A stretch of DNA of 64,000 bases from Klebsiella oxytoca. GTDB taxonomy: Bacteria > Pseudomonadota > Gammaproteobacteria > Enterobacterales > Enterobacteriaceae. The notes under the pieces were generated by a model. The model saw only the letters and a program-made list of their open reading frames with translations, ran no database searches and was not told the origin of the DNA. Positions 40,665 to 50,483 of the stretch are shown here, piece after piece (the stretch's first letter is position 1; every line of letters begins with the position of its first letter). The translations under genes and the position numbers were made by a program. Location of the stretch: assembly GCF_009707385.1 (NCBI RefSeq), contig NZ_CP046115.1, positions 4,216,001 through 4,280,000 on the forward strand. The letters run 5' to 3'.

Positions 40665-43226
40665 ATGAGTACACTAGAGAATCTTGACGCCCATACGCCC
40701 ATGATGCAGCAGTATCTCAAGCTGAAAGCTCAGCATCCGGAGATCCTGCTGTTTTACCGGATGGGAGACTTTTACGAGCTGTTTTATGACGATGCGAAAC
40801 GCGCATCTCAGCTGCTGGATATCTCGCTGACTAAACGCGGCGCTTCCGCGGGCGAACCCATTCCGATGGCCGGCATCCCGCACCATGCGGTAGAGAACTA
40901 TCTGGCCAAGCTGGTTAATCAGGGCGAGTCGGTCGCTATCTGCGAACAGATTGGCGATCCCGCCACCACTAAAGGGCCGGTTGAGCGTAAAGTCGTACGC
41001 ATTGTGACTCCCGGCACCATCAGCGATGAAGCGCTGCTGCAGGAGCGCCAGGATAATCTGCTGGCCGCTATCTGGCAGGACAGCAAGGGCTTCGGCTACG
41101 CAACCCTCGATATCAGCTCCGGCCGCTTTCGCCTGAGCGAACCTGCCGATCGCGAAACCATGGCGGCAGAGCTCCAGCGCACCAATCCCGCCGAACTGCT
41201 GTACGCGGAAGATTTTGCCGAGTCTTCGCTGATCGAAGGCCGCCGTGGCCTGCGCCGCCGTCCGCTATGGGAATTTGAAATCGACACCGCGCGCCAGCAG
41301 CTAAATCTGCAGTTTGGCACTCGCGATCTGGTCGGTTTCGGCGTGGAAAATGCTCCGCGCGGCCTGTGCGCCGCCGGCTGTCTGCTGCAATACGTCAAAG
41401 ACACCCAGCGTACGTCATTGCCGCACATTCGCTCCATCACCATGGAACGCCAGCAGGACAGCATCATTATGGATGCCGCTACGCGCCGCAATCTGGAGAT
41501 AACCCAGAACCTCGCTGGCGGTATTGATAATACGCTGCCCTCGGTACTCGACTGCACCGTCACCCCGATGGGTAGCCGTATGCTGAAGCGCTGGCTGCAT
41601 ATGCCAGCGCGCGATACCGCCCTGCTGGTAGAGCGCCAGCAGACTATCGGTGCGCTACAAGAACGTTACGCCGAGCTCCAGCCGATACTGCGTCAGGTTG
41701 GCGACCTCGAACGTATACTGGCTCGCCTTGCCCTACGCACCGCGCGACCGCGCGACCTGGCGCGCATGCGTCACGCTTTCCAGCAGTTGCCGGAACTGCG
41801 CGCCATGCTGGCCGACGTTGACTGCAAACCGGTACAGCAGCTACGTGAAAAGATGGGCGAGTTTAGCGAACTGCGCGAACTACTGGAGCGGGCAATTATT
41901 GATGCACCGCCGGTGCTGGTTCGCGACGGCGGCGTCATCGCCCCCGGCTATAATGCTGAACTGGACGAATGGCGCGGCCTGGCCGATGGTGCGACCGATT
42001 ATCTCGATAAACTGGAAATTCGCGAGCGCGAGCGTCTGGGCCTGGATACGCTGAAGGTGGGCTATAACGCCGTTCACGGTTATTACATCCAGATTAGCCG
42101 CGGTCAGAGCCAGCACGCGCCAATCCACTACGTCCGTCGTCAGACCCTCAAGAATGCTGAGCGCTACATTATTCCTGAGCTGAAGGAGTATGAAGACAAA
42201 GTACTGACCTCCAAAGGGAAAGCGCTGGCGCTGGAGAAACAGCTGTATGACGAGCTTTTCGATATGCTGCTGCCGCATCTTGGCGACCTGCAGCAGAGCG
42301 CCAGCGCGCTGGCGGAGCTTGACGTGCTGGTGAACCTCGCCGAGCGCGCGGAAACGCTGAACTACTGCTGCCCGACCTTTAGCGATAAACCGGGCATTCG
42401 GATCAGCGAAGGCCGCCATCCGGTGGTTGAGCAGGTACTGAAAGAGCCGTTTATCGCGAACCCGCTACACCTTGCCCCGCAGCGAAGAATGCTGATTATT
42501 ACCGGCCCGAATATGGGCGGTAAAAGTACCTATATGCGCCAGACCGCGCTAATCGCGCTGTTGGCCTATATCGGCAGCTACGTTCCGGCGGAAAAAGTGG
42601 AAATCGGCCCCATCGATCGTATCTTCACCCGCGTCGGGGCGGCAGATGACCTGGCCAGCGGCCGCTCAACCTTTATGGTAGAGATGACCGAAACCGCCAA
42701 TATTCTGCATAACGCCACCGAGCACAGCCTGGTGCTGATGGACGAAATTGGTCGCGGTACTTCAACCTACGATGGCCTGTCGCTGGCGTGGGCCTGCGCG
42801 GAAAATCTGGCGAATAAGATTAAAGCTCTGACGCTGTTTGCCACCCACTACTTCGAGCTGACCCAGCTGCCGGAAAAAATGGAAGGCGTGGCCAACGTCC
42901 ACCTTGATGCCCTGGAGCACGGCGACACCATTGCCTTTATGCACAGCGTGCAGGATGGCGCGGCCAGCAAGAGCTACGGCCTGGCGGTTGCGGCGCTGGC
43001 GGGGGTGCCAAAAGAGGTGATTAAGCGGGCGCGTCAGAAGCTGCGCGAGCTGGAAAGCATCGCGCCGAGCGCTGCCGCCACTCAGGTAGACGGTACGCAG
43101 ATGTCGCTGCTTTCCGCTCCCGAGGAAACCTCACCGGCGGTTGAAGCGCTGGAAAACCTTGACCCGGATTCGCTGACCCCGCGCCAGGCGCTGGAGTGGA
43201 TCTACCGCCTGAAAAGCCTGGTTTAG
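40665..43226 (+). CDS. mutS: DNA mismatch repair protein MutS
   Basis: 853 residues, equal in length to E. coli MutS and nearly collinear with it. The mismatch-reading loop [10 protein letters not shown] is at residues about 30-39. The ATPase shows Walker [10 protein letters not shown] and Walker [14 protein letters not shown], and the C-terminal tetramer helix ends IYRLKSLV. It recognises mispairs and recruits MutL. A bidirectional terminator follows. It marks the right border of the large insertion after fhlA. Confidence 0.98.
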   Translation: MSTLENLDAHTPMMQQYLKLKAQHPEILLFYRMGDFYELFYDDAKRASQLLDISLTKRGASAGEPIPMAGIPHHAVENYLAKLVNQGESVAICEQIGDPATTKGPVERKVVRIVTPGTISDEALLQERQDNLLAAIWQDSKGFGYATLDISSGRFRLSEPADRETMAAELQRTNPAELLYAEDFAESSLIEGRRGLRRRPLWEFEIDTARQQLNLQFGTRDLVGFGVENAPRGLCAAGCLLQYVKDTQRTSLPHIRSITMERQQDSIIMDAATRRNLEITQNLAGGIDNTLPSVLDCTVTPMGSRMLKRWLHMPARDTALLVERQQTIGALQERYAELQPILRQVGDLERILARLALRTARPRDLARMRHAFQQLPELRAMLADVDCKPVQQLREKMGEFSELRELLERAIIDAPPVLVRDGGVIAPGYNAELDEWRGLADGATDYLDKLEIRERERLGLDTLKVGYNAVHGYYIQISRGQSQHAPIHYVRRQTLKNAERYIIPELKEYEDKVLTSKGKALALEKQLYDELFDMLLPHLGDLQQSASALAELDVLVNLAERAETLNYCCPTFSDKPGIRISEGRHPVVEQVLKEPFIANPLHLAPQRRMLIITGPNMGGKSTYMRQTALIALLAYIGSYVPAEKVEIGPIDRIFTRVGAADDLASGRSTFMVEMTETANILHNATEHSLVLMDEIGRGTSTYDGLSLAWACAENLANKIKALTLFATHYFELTQLPEKMEGVANVHLDALEHGDTIAFMHSVQDGAASKSYGLAVAALAGVPKEVIKRARQKLRELESIAPSAAATQVDGTQMSLLSAPEETSPAVEALENLDPDSLTPRQALEWIYRLKSLV

Positions 43227-43240
43227 TTCCATTAATATGA

Positions 43241-43272
43241 AAAACGGCAGCGCTTAGCGGTGCTGCCGTTTT
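43241..43272. terminator. Rho-independent terminator after mutS
   Basis: AAAACGGCAGC (43241-43251) and GCTGCCGTTTT (43262-43272) form an 11-bp stem ending in a T-run on each strand, so it can act in both directions. Confidence 0.88.
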
Positions 43273-43319
43273 AGAAAACACGAGAATGGGTGCGAGAGGA
43301 TGCGTCCTGACAACCAATA

Positions 43320-43337
43320 CGCGGGGTCTCCCCCGCG
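43320..43337 (-). terminator. Hairpin at the 3' end of the hok transcript
   Basis: CGCGGGG (43320-43326) pairs with CCCCGCG (43331-43337) directly after the hok stop. It may end or fold the toxin mRNA. Confidence 0.5.
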
Positions 43338-43343
43338 CTGATG

Positions 43344-43496
43344 CTACTTCTTCGATTCGTAAGCGAGAACAGCTTTAAACTCCATACTACGCTCTTTAAT
43401 ACTCAGCTCACACAGCGAGCTTCGTACCAACAGCGTAAATCCCAGTACCGTAATACACAGTACGATGATTGCCACAAGGGCATATTTTGTCAGCAT
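43344..43496 (-). CDS. hok: Hok/Gef-family type I toxin
   Basis: 50 residues from ATG 43496 (AGGGAGG 8 bases upstream). [24 protein letters not shown] is the single membrane helix and [12 protein letters not shown]...AYESKK the short periplasmic tail with the conserved Cys29. It is close to E. coli HokE. Overproduced Hok depolarises the inner membrane; translation is normally blocked by a Sok antisense RNA. The frame stays open to an ATG at 43547, giving a 17-residue in-frame extension in the place where mok normally lies. Whether an active Sok promoter exists on the + strand cannot be judged by eye. Confidence 0.88.
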   Translation of the reverse strand: MLTKYALVAIIVLCITVLGFTLLVRSSLCELSIKERSMEFKAVLAYESKK

Positions 43497-43835
43497 GTCT
43501 TGCCTCCCTGCAAAGAAGAGACTAACATCTGAATTGTCTGTGTTCATTCGTTAGCCTCAGTTGATAGAAATATCTCCTGGGGCTTTCGTCTATCTGAATC
43601 CTTATAAATGCTCAAAGCCAGATAGCCTCAAGCACCCGCCGCTATTCTATATTTTCCCGGCCGCCATGATTATCGGAAATTCGTTAAATGCGTTGCTTTT
43701 ATTATCAACTGGAAGAAGGCTCGCAAACGTATCTGCTCTATCAACCATTTTGACATTTGAAAGATTAATTAATAAATATTTTTCATTGATTAACCAAACA
43801 AATAAAAAAGGCCCGACTAAGCGGGCCCGTTTATG
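43497..43835. other. 339-bp region between hok and kpdD
   Basis: Probable 5' leader of the hok mRNA (to about 43620) and any cognate antisense Sok RNA. The rest is AT-rich without a supported gene up to the kpd terminator at 43804-43827. Confidence 0.4.
43804..43827 (-). terminator. Rho-independent terminator after kpdD
   Basis: GGCCCG (43810-43815) and CGGGCC (43822-43827) form the stem. In the leftward RNA it is followed by six U residues. It lies 9 bp past the kpdD stop. Confidence 0.75.
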
Positions 43836-44072
43836 TTAGCGTTTATCTTCCGCCAGCAGCGGTGGAATATGCGGTACCATCGGTGCTTCATCAATATCCT
43901 TCTGCGTCATACGGAACGCTTCCGGATAATGTTCCCGACTGGTGCGGCGTAGCGGCTCGGTATCGCGCCAGGTATAGAAACAGTGCTGGCACTGAAATAC
44001 CGTCCAGACATCTTTTACCGGCGATTTTGCCAGCACTTCAATATGTTCATCGGCGCAACGTGGACAAATCAT
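43836..44072 (-). CDS. kpdD: Hydroxyarylic acid decarboxylase small subunit D
   Basis: 78 residues of the YclD/BsdD family. A zinc-ribbon-like pair (CPRC and CQHC) frames KSPVKDVWTVFQ, followed by FYTWRDTEPLRRTS. It is the small third component of non-oxidative 4-hydroxybenzoate/vanillate-type decarboxylases; its exact role is unclear. It lies 10 bp after kpdC and ends the operon. Confidence 0.9.
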   Translation of the reverse strand: MICPRCADEHIEVLAKSPVKDVWTVFQCQHCFYTWRDTEPLRRTSREHYPEAFRMTQKDIDEAPMVPHIPPLLAEDKR

Positions 44073-44082
44073 CTTTTTCTCC

Positions 44083-45510
44083 TTATTTACGGTTGGCCAG
44101 CATGGCGGTCAGTTTTTCAGCCCAGGCTTTGGTTTCAGGAAGATCCTGTACCGGCTGGCTGTAGTGGCCGCGGAGATCCGGCGCAACCGGCGTAGTGGCG
44201 TCGATAATCAGTTTGTCAGTGATGCCCGCCGGGCTGGAACCAGGATCAAGCTCCAGCACCGACATATTCGGCAACTGCACCAGATCCCCCGCCGGGTTAA
44301 CCTTCGACGACAGCGCCCACATCACCTGCGGCAGGTTGAACGGGTCAACGTCTTCATCAACCATAATCACCATCTTCACGTAGCCCAGACCGTGCGGCGT
44401 GGTCATCGCCCGCAGGCCAACCGCGCGGGCAAAGCCGCCGTAGCGTTTTTTAGTGGAAATTATCGCCAGCAGGCCGTGGGTATACATCGCGTTGACGGCC
44501 TGCACTTCCGGAAACTCAGCCTTCAGCTGCTGGTAAAGCGGTACGCAGGTGGCCGGGCCCATTAGATAGTCGATTTCGGTCCACGGCATACCGAGATACA
44601 AAGATTCAAAAATCGGTTTTGTGCGATAAGAAACTTTATCGATACGCACTACCGTCATATTACGCCCGCCGGAGTAGTGGCCGGTAAATTCACCAAACGG
44701 CCCTTCGATTTCACGTTTGCGGCTTTCAATCACCCCTTCGAGGATCACCTCGGAACCCCACGGCACGTCGAAGCCGGTCAGCGGCGCGGTAGCAATAGGA
44801 TATGGGCTTTCGCGCAGCGCACCCGCCATTTCATATTCCGACTGATCGTATTTCAGCGGCGTAGCGCCCATCAGGGTGATAATCGGATCGTTACCCAGGG
44901 TAATGGCAATCGGCAGGTCTTCACCGCGCTCTTCCGCTTTGTGCAGATGCAGCGCGATATCGTGCATCGGTACCGGCTGCAGGCCGAGTTTACGCTTGCC
45001 CTTCACCTCCATGCGGTAAATACCAACGTTTTGCTTGCCAAAATTGTCCGGGTCGAGAGGATCGCGTGAAACTACGCAGGCTTTGTCGAGATAAAAGCCG
45101 CCGTCGCCGTCATTGAGACGGAACAGGGGCAGAATATCGAACAGGTTGATCTCCTCGCCGTCGACGGTATTTTCCGCCCATGCCGGATTGGCCCGCCGCT
45201 CCGGCGACACCGGGAATTTATCCCAGCGACGAATAAACTCGTCGATCTGCTTTTTCACCGGCGTATTCGGCGGCAGGCCCAGTGAAATAGCGTGATTCTG
45301 CCAGGAACCAATAGTGTTCATCGCCACGCGAGCATCAGTAAAACCGCGAATATTGTCAAACCACAGCGCCGGCGCGCCATCGCCGATGCGCCCGGTGGCG
45401 TTTGCCGCCGCGGCCAGATCCGGCTCAGCATTCACTTCTTCGCTAATTTTCAGCAGCTGCCCCTGGTCGTCCAGCGCCTGTAAAAAGCCGCGCAAATCAT
45501 CAAAAGCCAT
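44083..45510 (-). CDS. kpdC: UbiD-family hydroxyarylate decarboxylase
   Basis: 475 residues of the prenylated-FMN-dependent UbiD family, collinear with E. coli O157 EcdC and Klebsiella KpdC. RKREIEGPFGEFTGHYSG contains the Arg-Glu-Glu residues of the active site, and DPDNFGKQNVGIYRMEVKGKRKLG is the cofactor-binding region. It removes CO2 from 4-hydroxybenzoate-like acids. Its ATG overlaps the kpdB stop (TAATG). Prenylated FMN should come from KpdB. Confidence 0.92.
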   Translation of the reverse strand: MAFDDLRGFLQALDDQGQLLKISEEVNAEPDLAAAANATGRIGDGAPALWFDNIRGFTDARVAMNTIGSWQNHAISLGLPPNTPVKKQIDEFIRRWDKFPVSPERRANPAWAENTVDGEEINLFDILPLFRLNDGDGGFYLDKACVVSRDPLDPDNFGKQNVGIYRMEVKGKRKLGLQPVPMHDIALHLHKAEERGEDLPIAITLGNDPIITLMGATPLKYDQSEYEMAGALRESPYPIATAPLTGFDVPWGSEVILEGVIESRKREIEGPFGEFTGHYSGGRNMTVVRIDKVSYRTKPIFESLYLGMPWTEIDYLMGPATCVPLYQQLKAEFPEVQAVNAMYTHGLLAIISTKKRYGGFARAVGLRAMTTPHGLGYVKMVIMVDEDVDPFNLPQVMWALSSKVNPAGDLVQLPNMSVLELDPGSSPAGITDKLIIDATTPVAPDLRGHYSQPVQDLPETKAWAEKLTAMLANRK

Positions 45511-46103
45511 TATTCATTCTCCTGTGAAACATTCTCTACCGCCCGTAACCCGTTCCAGCGGCGCGCTTTGTGATACTCCAGCCCAAACTGATCCAGCACT
45601 CGCGTGACGACGTGGTCAGTGACGTCCTCAATAGTTTTGGGATGGTTGTAGTAAGCGGGCATGGGCGGCACCATCGCCACTCCCATGCGGGACAGAGCCA
45701 GCATGTTTTCCAGATGGATAGTGCTCAACGGCATTTCGCGCGGTACCAGTACCAGCTTACGCCCCTCTTTCAGCACCACATCTGCGGCACGCCCAACCAG
45801 CCCATCGGCATAACCAGCACGAATTCCTGCCAGCGTTTTCATACTGCAGGGGATAACAATCATGCCGTCGGTACGAAATGAACCTGATGAGATGACGGCG
45901 GCCTGGTCCGCCGGGCTATGTGAGAAATCGGCCAGCGCCGCCACTTCACGGGCGCTCCACGGCGTTTCCAGCTCAATGGTGGTTTTAGCCCACTTTGACA
46001 TCACCAGATGCGTTTCCACTTCCGGCATCTCACGAAGCGCTTTTAGCAGCGCAACGCCTAACGGAGCCCCCGTCGCTCCGGTCATCCCTACGATTAGCTT
46101 CAT
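45510..46103 (-). CDS. kpdB: UbiX-family flavin prenyltransferase
   Basis: 197 residues from ATG 46103, with GAGG upstream; the same frame is open to 46244 but crosses the operators. MKLIVGMTGATGAPLGVALL is the flavin-binding start, and IVIPCSMKTLAGIRAGYADGL and VPREMPLSTIHLENM are UbiX/Pad1 motifs. It makes prenylated FMN from FMN and dimethylallyl phosphate for KpdC. It is first in the kpdBCD operon, divergent from the MarR gene. Confidence 0.92.
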   Translation of the reverse strand: MKLIVGMTGATGAPLGVALLKALREMPEVETHLVMSKWAKTTIELETPWSAREVAALADFSHSPADQAAVISSGSFRTDGMIVIPCSMKTLAGIRAGYADGLVGRAADVVLKEGRKLVLVPREMPLSTIHLENMLALSRMGVAMVPPMPAYYNHPKTIEDVTDHVVTRVLDQFGLEYHKARRWNGLRAVENVSQENE

Positions 46104-46118
46104 CATCGCCTCATTAAT

Positions 46119-46134
46119 TGTTCGTATACGAACA
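46119..46134. promoter_or_regulatory. Operator palindrome TGTTCGTATACGAACA upstream of kpdB
   Basis: A perfect 16-bp palindrome 16 bp before the kpdB start. A second copy of the core lies at 46176-46191. Both are probable binding sites for the divergent MarR-type regulator. Confidence 0.75.
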
Positions 46135-46175
46135 TTTTTATTAAAACTACGCTTGATAAGCATTTCTCGCAAGTT

Positions 46176-46191
46176 TGTTCGTATACGATCG
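46176..46191. promoter_or_regulatory. Second operator copy TGTTCGTATACGATCG
   Basis: It shares TGTTCGTATACGA with the site at 46119-46134, with the centre 57 bp away. Two sites in a 171-bp divergent region fit joint control of kpdBCD and the regulator gene. Confidence 0.7.
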
Positions 46192-46274
46192 CATTTTTTA
46201 TCAAAACAGGAAAAATGCTCAAACGCCTTGCGAACGGCTATCATAGAAACCGACGGTTTTATTACGGAGTTGTC

Positions 46275-46694
46275 ATGGAGTTAAAAAACGAGGCGTTTCA
46301 TATGCTGCGCCAGCTTTTTCAGCAGCACACCGCCCGCTGGCAGCTTGAACTGCCGGATCTGACCAAACCGCAGTACGCGGTGATGCGCTCAATTGCCGAG
46401 CATCCGGGTATTGAACAGGTGACGTTAACGGAAGCGGCGGTCAGCACTAAAGCGACGCTGGCGGAAATGCTGAGCCGAATGGAGAGCCGTGGGCTGGTTC
46501 GCCGCGAACACGATCCGGCGGACAAACGCCGTCGGTTTGTCTATTTAACCGCCGAAGGCGAAGCGCTGCTGGCGAACTCAATGCCGCTGGGCAACGCCGT
46601 CGACGAAGAGTTTTTAGGTCGGCTGAACGATGAAGAGCGCCAGCAGTTTTCGCAAATAATCCACAAGCTGATGGCGCAAGAACAAAAGAATTAA
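46275..46694 (+). CDS. MarR-family regulator of the kpd operon
   Basis: 139 residues from ATG 46275 (ACGGAG upstream). The winged helix is visible: LTEAAVSTKATLAEMLSRMESRGLVRREHDPADKRRRFVYLTAEG, including the DPADKRRR wing. Such regulators release DNA on binding phenolic acids, which would fit induction of kpdBCD by their substrates. It is divergent from kpdB with two palindromic operators between them. Confidence 0.9.
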   Translation: MELKNEAFHMLRQLFQQHTARWQLELPDLTKPQYAVMRSIAEHPGIEQVTLTEAAVSTKATLAEMLSRMESRGLVRREHDPADKRRRFVYLTAEGEALLANSMPLGNAVDEEFLGRLNDEERQQFSQIIHKLMAQEQKN

Positions 46695-47578
46695 CCCTGG
46701 CGTTGGCGTAAAAAATCGATGAATGCCCGGACTTTAGCCGGAACATGCTGAGCATCCGGGTAGACCGCGTACACTCCTTGGGGCGGAAAGCTAAATTCTG
46801 GCATTACCTGAACCAGCGAATTATCCGCCAGCGCGGCCGCCGCCAGCCATTCAGGCAGAAGCGCGATCCCGCAGCCCGCCAGCGCAAAAGCCATCAGCGC
46901 GCTGGCGCTATCCGCCGACAACCGTGGGGCCCGGTTAATTTCAAAGGCCACGTTCTCGTTATGCGGCCCGGTGAGCTGCCAGCGCAGCGGCGCGGTCAGA
47001 CGTTCATGAATAATCCACTCCGCCTGGGCCAAATCTTCCAGCGTCTCCACGGCATGACGCGCCAGCCACGACGGGGCGGCAAGCGGAACAATAGCAAAGC
47101 GCGATATCAACGCCGCGCGATAACGTGAATCCGCCAGCGTTCCAAGGCGGATCGCCACATCAAAGCGCTCGGAGATTAAATCCGCGTGGAGAGACGATGA
47201 AACATGGCGAACGCGAAGCGCGGGATGGCGCTCGCTGAATTCCGCCAGCGCCGGAACAATCACCTGAGCGCCATATTCCGGCGTCGTCGTGATCCGCAGC
47301 TCTCCGCTCAGCCCCACATGGCAGCCCCGTACTTCATCCTGCAGATTTTCCGCCGCTTTCAGTAGCGCGACGCCGCGATGATAAAACAGCGAACCAGCTT
47401 CAGTCAGCGTAAGCCGCCGGGTCGACCGCAGCAGTAAGGTAACGCCCAGTTCGCTCTCCAGCTGGCGGACGTTAAAGCTAACCACGGCCTTGGTCTGCCC
47501 AAGCGCTGCGGCTGCAGCGGTAAAACTTCCGCTATCTACCACCGCCACAAACATCGTCATTCGCTGCAGGTTCAGCAT
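46691..47578 (-). CDS. LysR-family regulator
   Basis: 295 residues from the ATG at 47578; an ATG at 47590 is also possible. The N-terminal helix-turn-helix MTMFVAVVDSGSFTAAAAALGQTKAVVSFNVRQLESELG and the substrate-binding domain (GELRITTTPEYG..., CGIALLPEWL) are clear. It overlaps the MarR stop by 4 bases tail-to-tail. It is divergent from the MFS gene at 47686, which it probably controls. The inducer is unknown. Confidence 0.88.
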   Translation of the reverse strand: MLNLQRMTMFVAVVDSGSFTAAAAALGQTKAVVSFNVRQLESELGVTLLLRSTRRLTLTEAGSLFYHRGVALLKAAENLQDEVRGCHVGLSGELRITTTPEYGAQVIVPALAEFSERHPALRVRHVSSSLHADLISERFDVAIRLGTLADSRYRAALISRFAIVPLAAPSWLARHAVETLEDLAQAEWIIHERLTAPLRWQLTGPHNENVAFEINRAPRLSADSASALMAFALAGCGIALLPEWLAAAALADNSLVQVMPEFSFPPQGVYAVYPDAQHVPAKVRAFIDFLRQRQG

Positions 47579-47685
47579 CCTGGCACCCATTGTCAAAAAA
47601 TTTCAGACAGTATATCTCTGAATGTCTCGTTTATTCTCGTCAATAAGCAGGTTTACAGTAGCGGCCTTCACAGAGGATTGAATAT

Positions 47686-48900
47686 ATGACCTATCGCCGC
47701 AAAGCCGCCGCCGTTTTTCTACTGGGTTTCTTTCTCGACTTAATCAATATGTTTATCGCCAGCGTCGCCTTTCCTGCGATGAGCCAGTCGCTGCACGCCT
47801 CGGTGAGCGAACTGGCATGGGTCAGCAACGGCTATATTGCCGGACTTACCCTGGTACTGCCGTGTAGCGCCTGGCTAAGCCAGCGGCTTGGTGCCCGGCG
47901 AATATTTCTGTTTTCGCTAAGTTTATTTAGCATCGGGGCTTTAGCGACGGGAATGGCCGACTCGCTGGCAAACCTTGTTATGTGGCGCGTTCTGCAAGGG
48001 ATCGGCGGCGGGCTGCTGATTCCAATAGGTCAGTCGCTTACCTGGCAGCAGTTTAAGCCTCATGAACGGGCTAAACTTTCTGCCGCGGTGATGCTGGTCG
48101 GGCTGCTGGCTCCGGCGTGCTCTCCGGCTCTGGGAGGAGTACTGGTGCAATCACTGAGCTGGCGTTGGGTATTTTTTGCCAGCCTGCCGATAGCGCTACT
48201 GACTTTTAGCCTGGCAGCGCTTTGGCTTAAAGATGAGAAAAGCCTCGCCCGGCAGAGCGGCTTCTTACACCTCTCTTTACTGCGTGATCCGCTGCTGCGC
48301 TTTTCTATGCTGGTATACCTTTGCGTACCGGGGACGTTTATTGGCATCAACGTCGTCGGCATGTTTTATTTGCAAAGCGTAACGGGTATGTCGCCCTCCA
48401 CCATCGGCGCTCTGATGCTTCCCTGGTCTCTGGCCTCGTGTATGGCGATCGTCACGACCGGCCGCTATTTCAATCGTCTCGGTCCCCGCCCTCTGATAAT
48501 AGTGGGCTGTTGTCTGCAGGCCTTCGGGATCGCTATCCTGATCGGCGTCAATTCACATACTGCCAGCAGCATGCTGATCGCGGCATTTATCTTAATGGGG
48601 GCGGGCGGCAGTCTGTGCAGCAGCACGGCCCAAAGCAGCGCGTTTCTTAATGTAGCTAACCCAGATATGCCGGACGCCAGCGCGCTGTGGAATCTTAATC
48701 GCCAGCTCAGCTTCCTGATTGGTTCTGCTCTGCTGGCAGCGTTAGTGAGCGCTTTTTCACTTTACTGGCCAACATCGCTGGCCTGGCGCGGCGTATTTAT
48801 CACCGCAGCCGTTGTTACTCTGGTGCCGCTGCTAAGCAGCCTGAACCTTAATAATCGGGCCATAATCATGCGCCTGCATAGCAAAATGGAAAACAAATGA
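47686..48900 (+). CDS. Major facilitator superfamily efflux transporter
   Basis: 404 residues with about 12 membrane segments. The first segments (DLINMFIASVAFPAMSQSLHASVSELAWVSNGYIAGL) and the loop SQRLGARRIFLFSLSLFSIGAL resemble EmrB/DHA-type drug:proton antiporters. It is divergent from a LysR regulator and overlaps a small SnoaL-like gene by 4 bases. Its substrate is unknown; aromatic compounds are possible given the kpd genes nearby. Confidence 0.85.
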   Translation: MTYRRKAAAVFLLGFFLDLINMFIASVAFPAMSQSLHASVSELAWVSNGYIAGLTLVLPCSAWLSQRLGARRIFLFSLSLFSIGALATGMADSLANLVMWRVLQGIGGGLLIPIGQSLTWQQFKPHERAKLSAAVMLVGLLAPACSPALGGVLVQSLSWRWVFFASLPIALLTFSLAALWLKDEKSLARQSGFLHLSLLRDPLLRFSMLVYLCVPGTFIGINVVGMFYLQSVTGMSPSTIGALMLPWSLASCMAIVTTGRYFNRLGPRPLIIVGCCLQAFGIAILIGVNSHTASSMLIAAFILMGAGGSLCSSTAQSSAFLNVANPDMPDASALWNLNRQLSFLIGSALLAALVSAFSLYWPTSLAWRGVFITAAVVTLVPLLSSLNLNNRAIIMRLHSKMENK

Positions 48901-49274
48901 ATCACTACATTGAAGAAGTTATTGCCGCCCATGTAGTCATAGAAGAGTGGCTGGGTCAGGGTAAAGGAAGCGCAGACGCGCTAATGCAGCGTTTTAGCAC
49001 GGAATTCAGCATGATCCCAATAAGCGGCATGCGAATGAATCATCAGGCGGTCAGCGCTTTTTTTCAGGGGGCTTGTGGCAGTCGGCCCGGGTTAAAGATT
49101 GTCATTGATAATGCCGCCCTACTTGCCGAATGGCACGATGGCGCGGCGGTAATGTATCGGGAAACCCAGCATTTGCCCGACAAAGCGCCAACAGTTCGCT
49201 GGTCTACGGCTCTCTTTTGTCAGCAGGGAGGTCAAATTATCTGGCGGCATCTCCACGAGACGGCGCTGATTTAA
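48897..49274 (+). CDS. Small SnoaL/NTF2-like protein
   Basis: 125 residues. The alternating pattern (HVVIEEWLGQGKGSADALMQRFSTEFSMI...VRWSTALFCQQGGQIIWRHLHET) suggests an NTF2-like/DUF4440 fold, a cone-shaped pocket used by small enzymes or ligand binders. It is translationally coupled to the MFS gene (4-base overlap), so a role on the same compound is likely. The fold assignment is by eye and moderate. Confidence 0.55.
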   Translation: MNHYIEEVIAAHVVIEEWLGQGKGSADALMQRFSTEFSMIPISGMRMNHQAVSAFFQGACGSRPGLKIVIDNAALLAEWHDGAAVMYRETQHLPDKAPTVRWSTALFCQQGGQIIWRHLHETALI

Positions 49275-49288
49275 GGTGAGGTTAAAAG

Positions 49289-49320
49289 AAAAAGGCCCAA
49301 TCGAACGATTGAGCCTTTTT
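49289..49320. terminator. Bidirectional terminator between the MFS operon and rpoS
   Basis: AAAAAGGC and GCCTTTTT with an inner CAATCG/CGATTG stem form a long hairpin with one mismatch, with T-runs on both strands. It serves the convergent SnoaL-like gene and rpoS. Confidence 0.85.
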
Positions 49321-49333
49321 TAAGAAAGGTTTC

Positions 49334-50326
49334 TTACTCGCGGAACAGCGCTTCGATATTCAGCCCCTGGCTTTGCAGGATCTCCCGCAGACGGCGGAGA
49401 CCTTCAACCTGGATCTGACGTACGCGTTCGCGGGTCAGGCCAATTTCACGACCAACATCTTCAAGCGTGGCGGCTTCATAGCCCAACAGACCAAAACGAC
49501 GAGCCAGCACTTCACGCTGCTTGGCGTTCAGTTCGAACAACCATTTGACGATGCTTTGTTTCATATCATCGTCCTGCGTGGTGTCTTCCGGGCCGTTGTC
49601 TTTTTCATCGGCCAGAATATCCAGCAGCGCTTTTTCCGAGTCGCCGCCCAGCGGTGTATCCACCGAGGTAATGCGCTCATTCAGACGCAGCATCCTGCTC
49701 ACGTCATCAACCGGCTTGTCCAGCTGCTCGGCTATCTCTTCTGCGCTCGGCTCGTGGTCCAGCTTATGGGACAACTCGCGAGCGGTACGCAGATAGACGT
49801 TCAGCTCTTTAACGATATGGATCGGTAAACGAATGGTACGGGTTTGGTTCATAATCGCCCGTTCAATCGTTTGACGAATCCACCATGTCGCGTAAGTCGA
49901 AAAACGGAACCCACGTTCCGGGTCAAACTTCTCAACTGCGCGAATCAGCCCCAGGTTACCTTCTTCAATCAGATCCAGCAGCGCCAGACCACGATTGCCG
50001 TAACGGCGGGCTATCTTGACAACCAGACGCAGGTTACTTTCGATCATCCGGCGGCGTGACGCAACGTCACCACGCAGCGCACGACGGGCAAAATAAACCT
50101 CTTCTTCGGCCGTCAGCAGTGGGGAATAACCAATCTCACCTAAGTAGAGTTGCGTCGCATCGAGCACCCGTTGGGTTGCTCCCTGCGAAAGAAGCTCTTC
50201 CTCTGCCAGATCGCTATCACTGGGTTCCTCTTCAACTAAGGCTTTCTCATCAAAAACCTCGACTCCGTTCTCATCAAATTCCGCATCTTCATTTAAATCA
50301 TGAACTTTCAGCGTATTCTGACTCAT
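49334..50326 (-). CDS. rpoS: RNA polymerase sigma factor RpoS (sigma-38)
   Basis: 330 residues from [11 protein letters not shown] at 50326 (TAGGAG 8 bases upstream); the longer frame to 50362 is not needed. Region 1.2 ([16 protein letters not shown]), region 2 ([35 protein letters not shown]) and region 4 ([30 protein letters not shown]) are intact. It is the general stress and stationary-phase sigma factor. Its main promoter in enterics lies inside nlpD upstream. Confidence 0.98.
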   Translation of the reverse strand: MSQNTLKVHDLNEDAEFDENGVEVFDEKALVEEEPSDSDLAEEELLSQGATQRVLDATQLYLGEIGYSPLLTAEEEVYFARRALRGDVASRRRMIESNLRLVVKIARRYGNRGLALLDLIEEGNLGLIRAVEKFDPERGFRFSTYATWWIRQTIERAIMNQTRTIRLPIHIVKELNVYLRTARELSHKLDHEPSAEEIAEQLDKPVDDVSRMLRLNERITSVDTPLGGDSEKALLDILADEKDNGPEDTTQDDDMKQSIVKWLFELNAKQREVLARRFGLLGYEAATLEDVGREIGLTRERVRQIQVEGLRRLREILQSQGLNIEALFRE

Positions 50327-50483
50327 AAAGTGGCTCCTACCCGTGATCCCTGAGCAAAGCACTTTCGCTGAACATCGCTCAAACGACGCCCGGACGATAA
50401 CCTTTTATACCCCCGGTAAAGAAGGTATGGTGGCCGCCCTGGCGCCTTTCTTAGTGACGTCGAGTTATCCGTACTTTGCCAAA

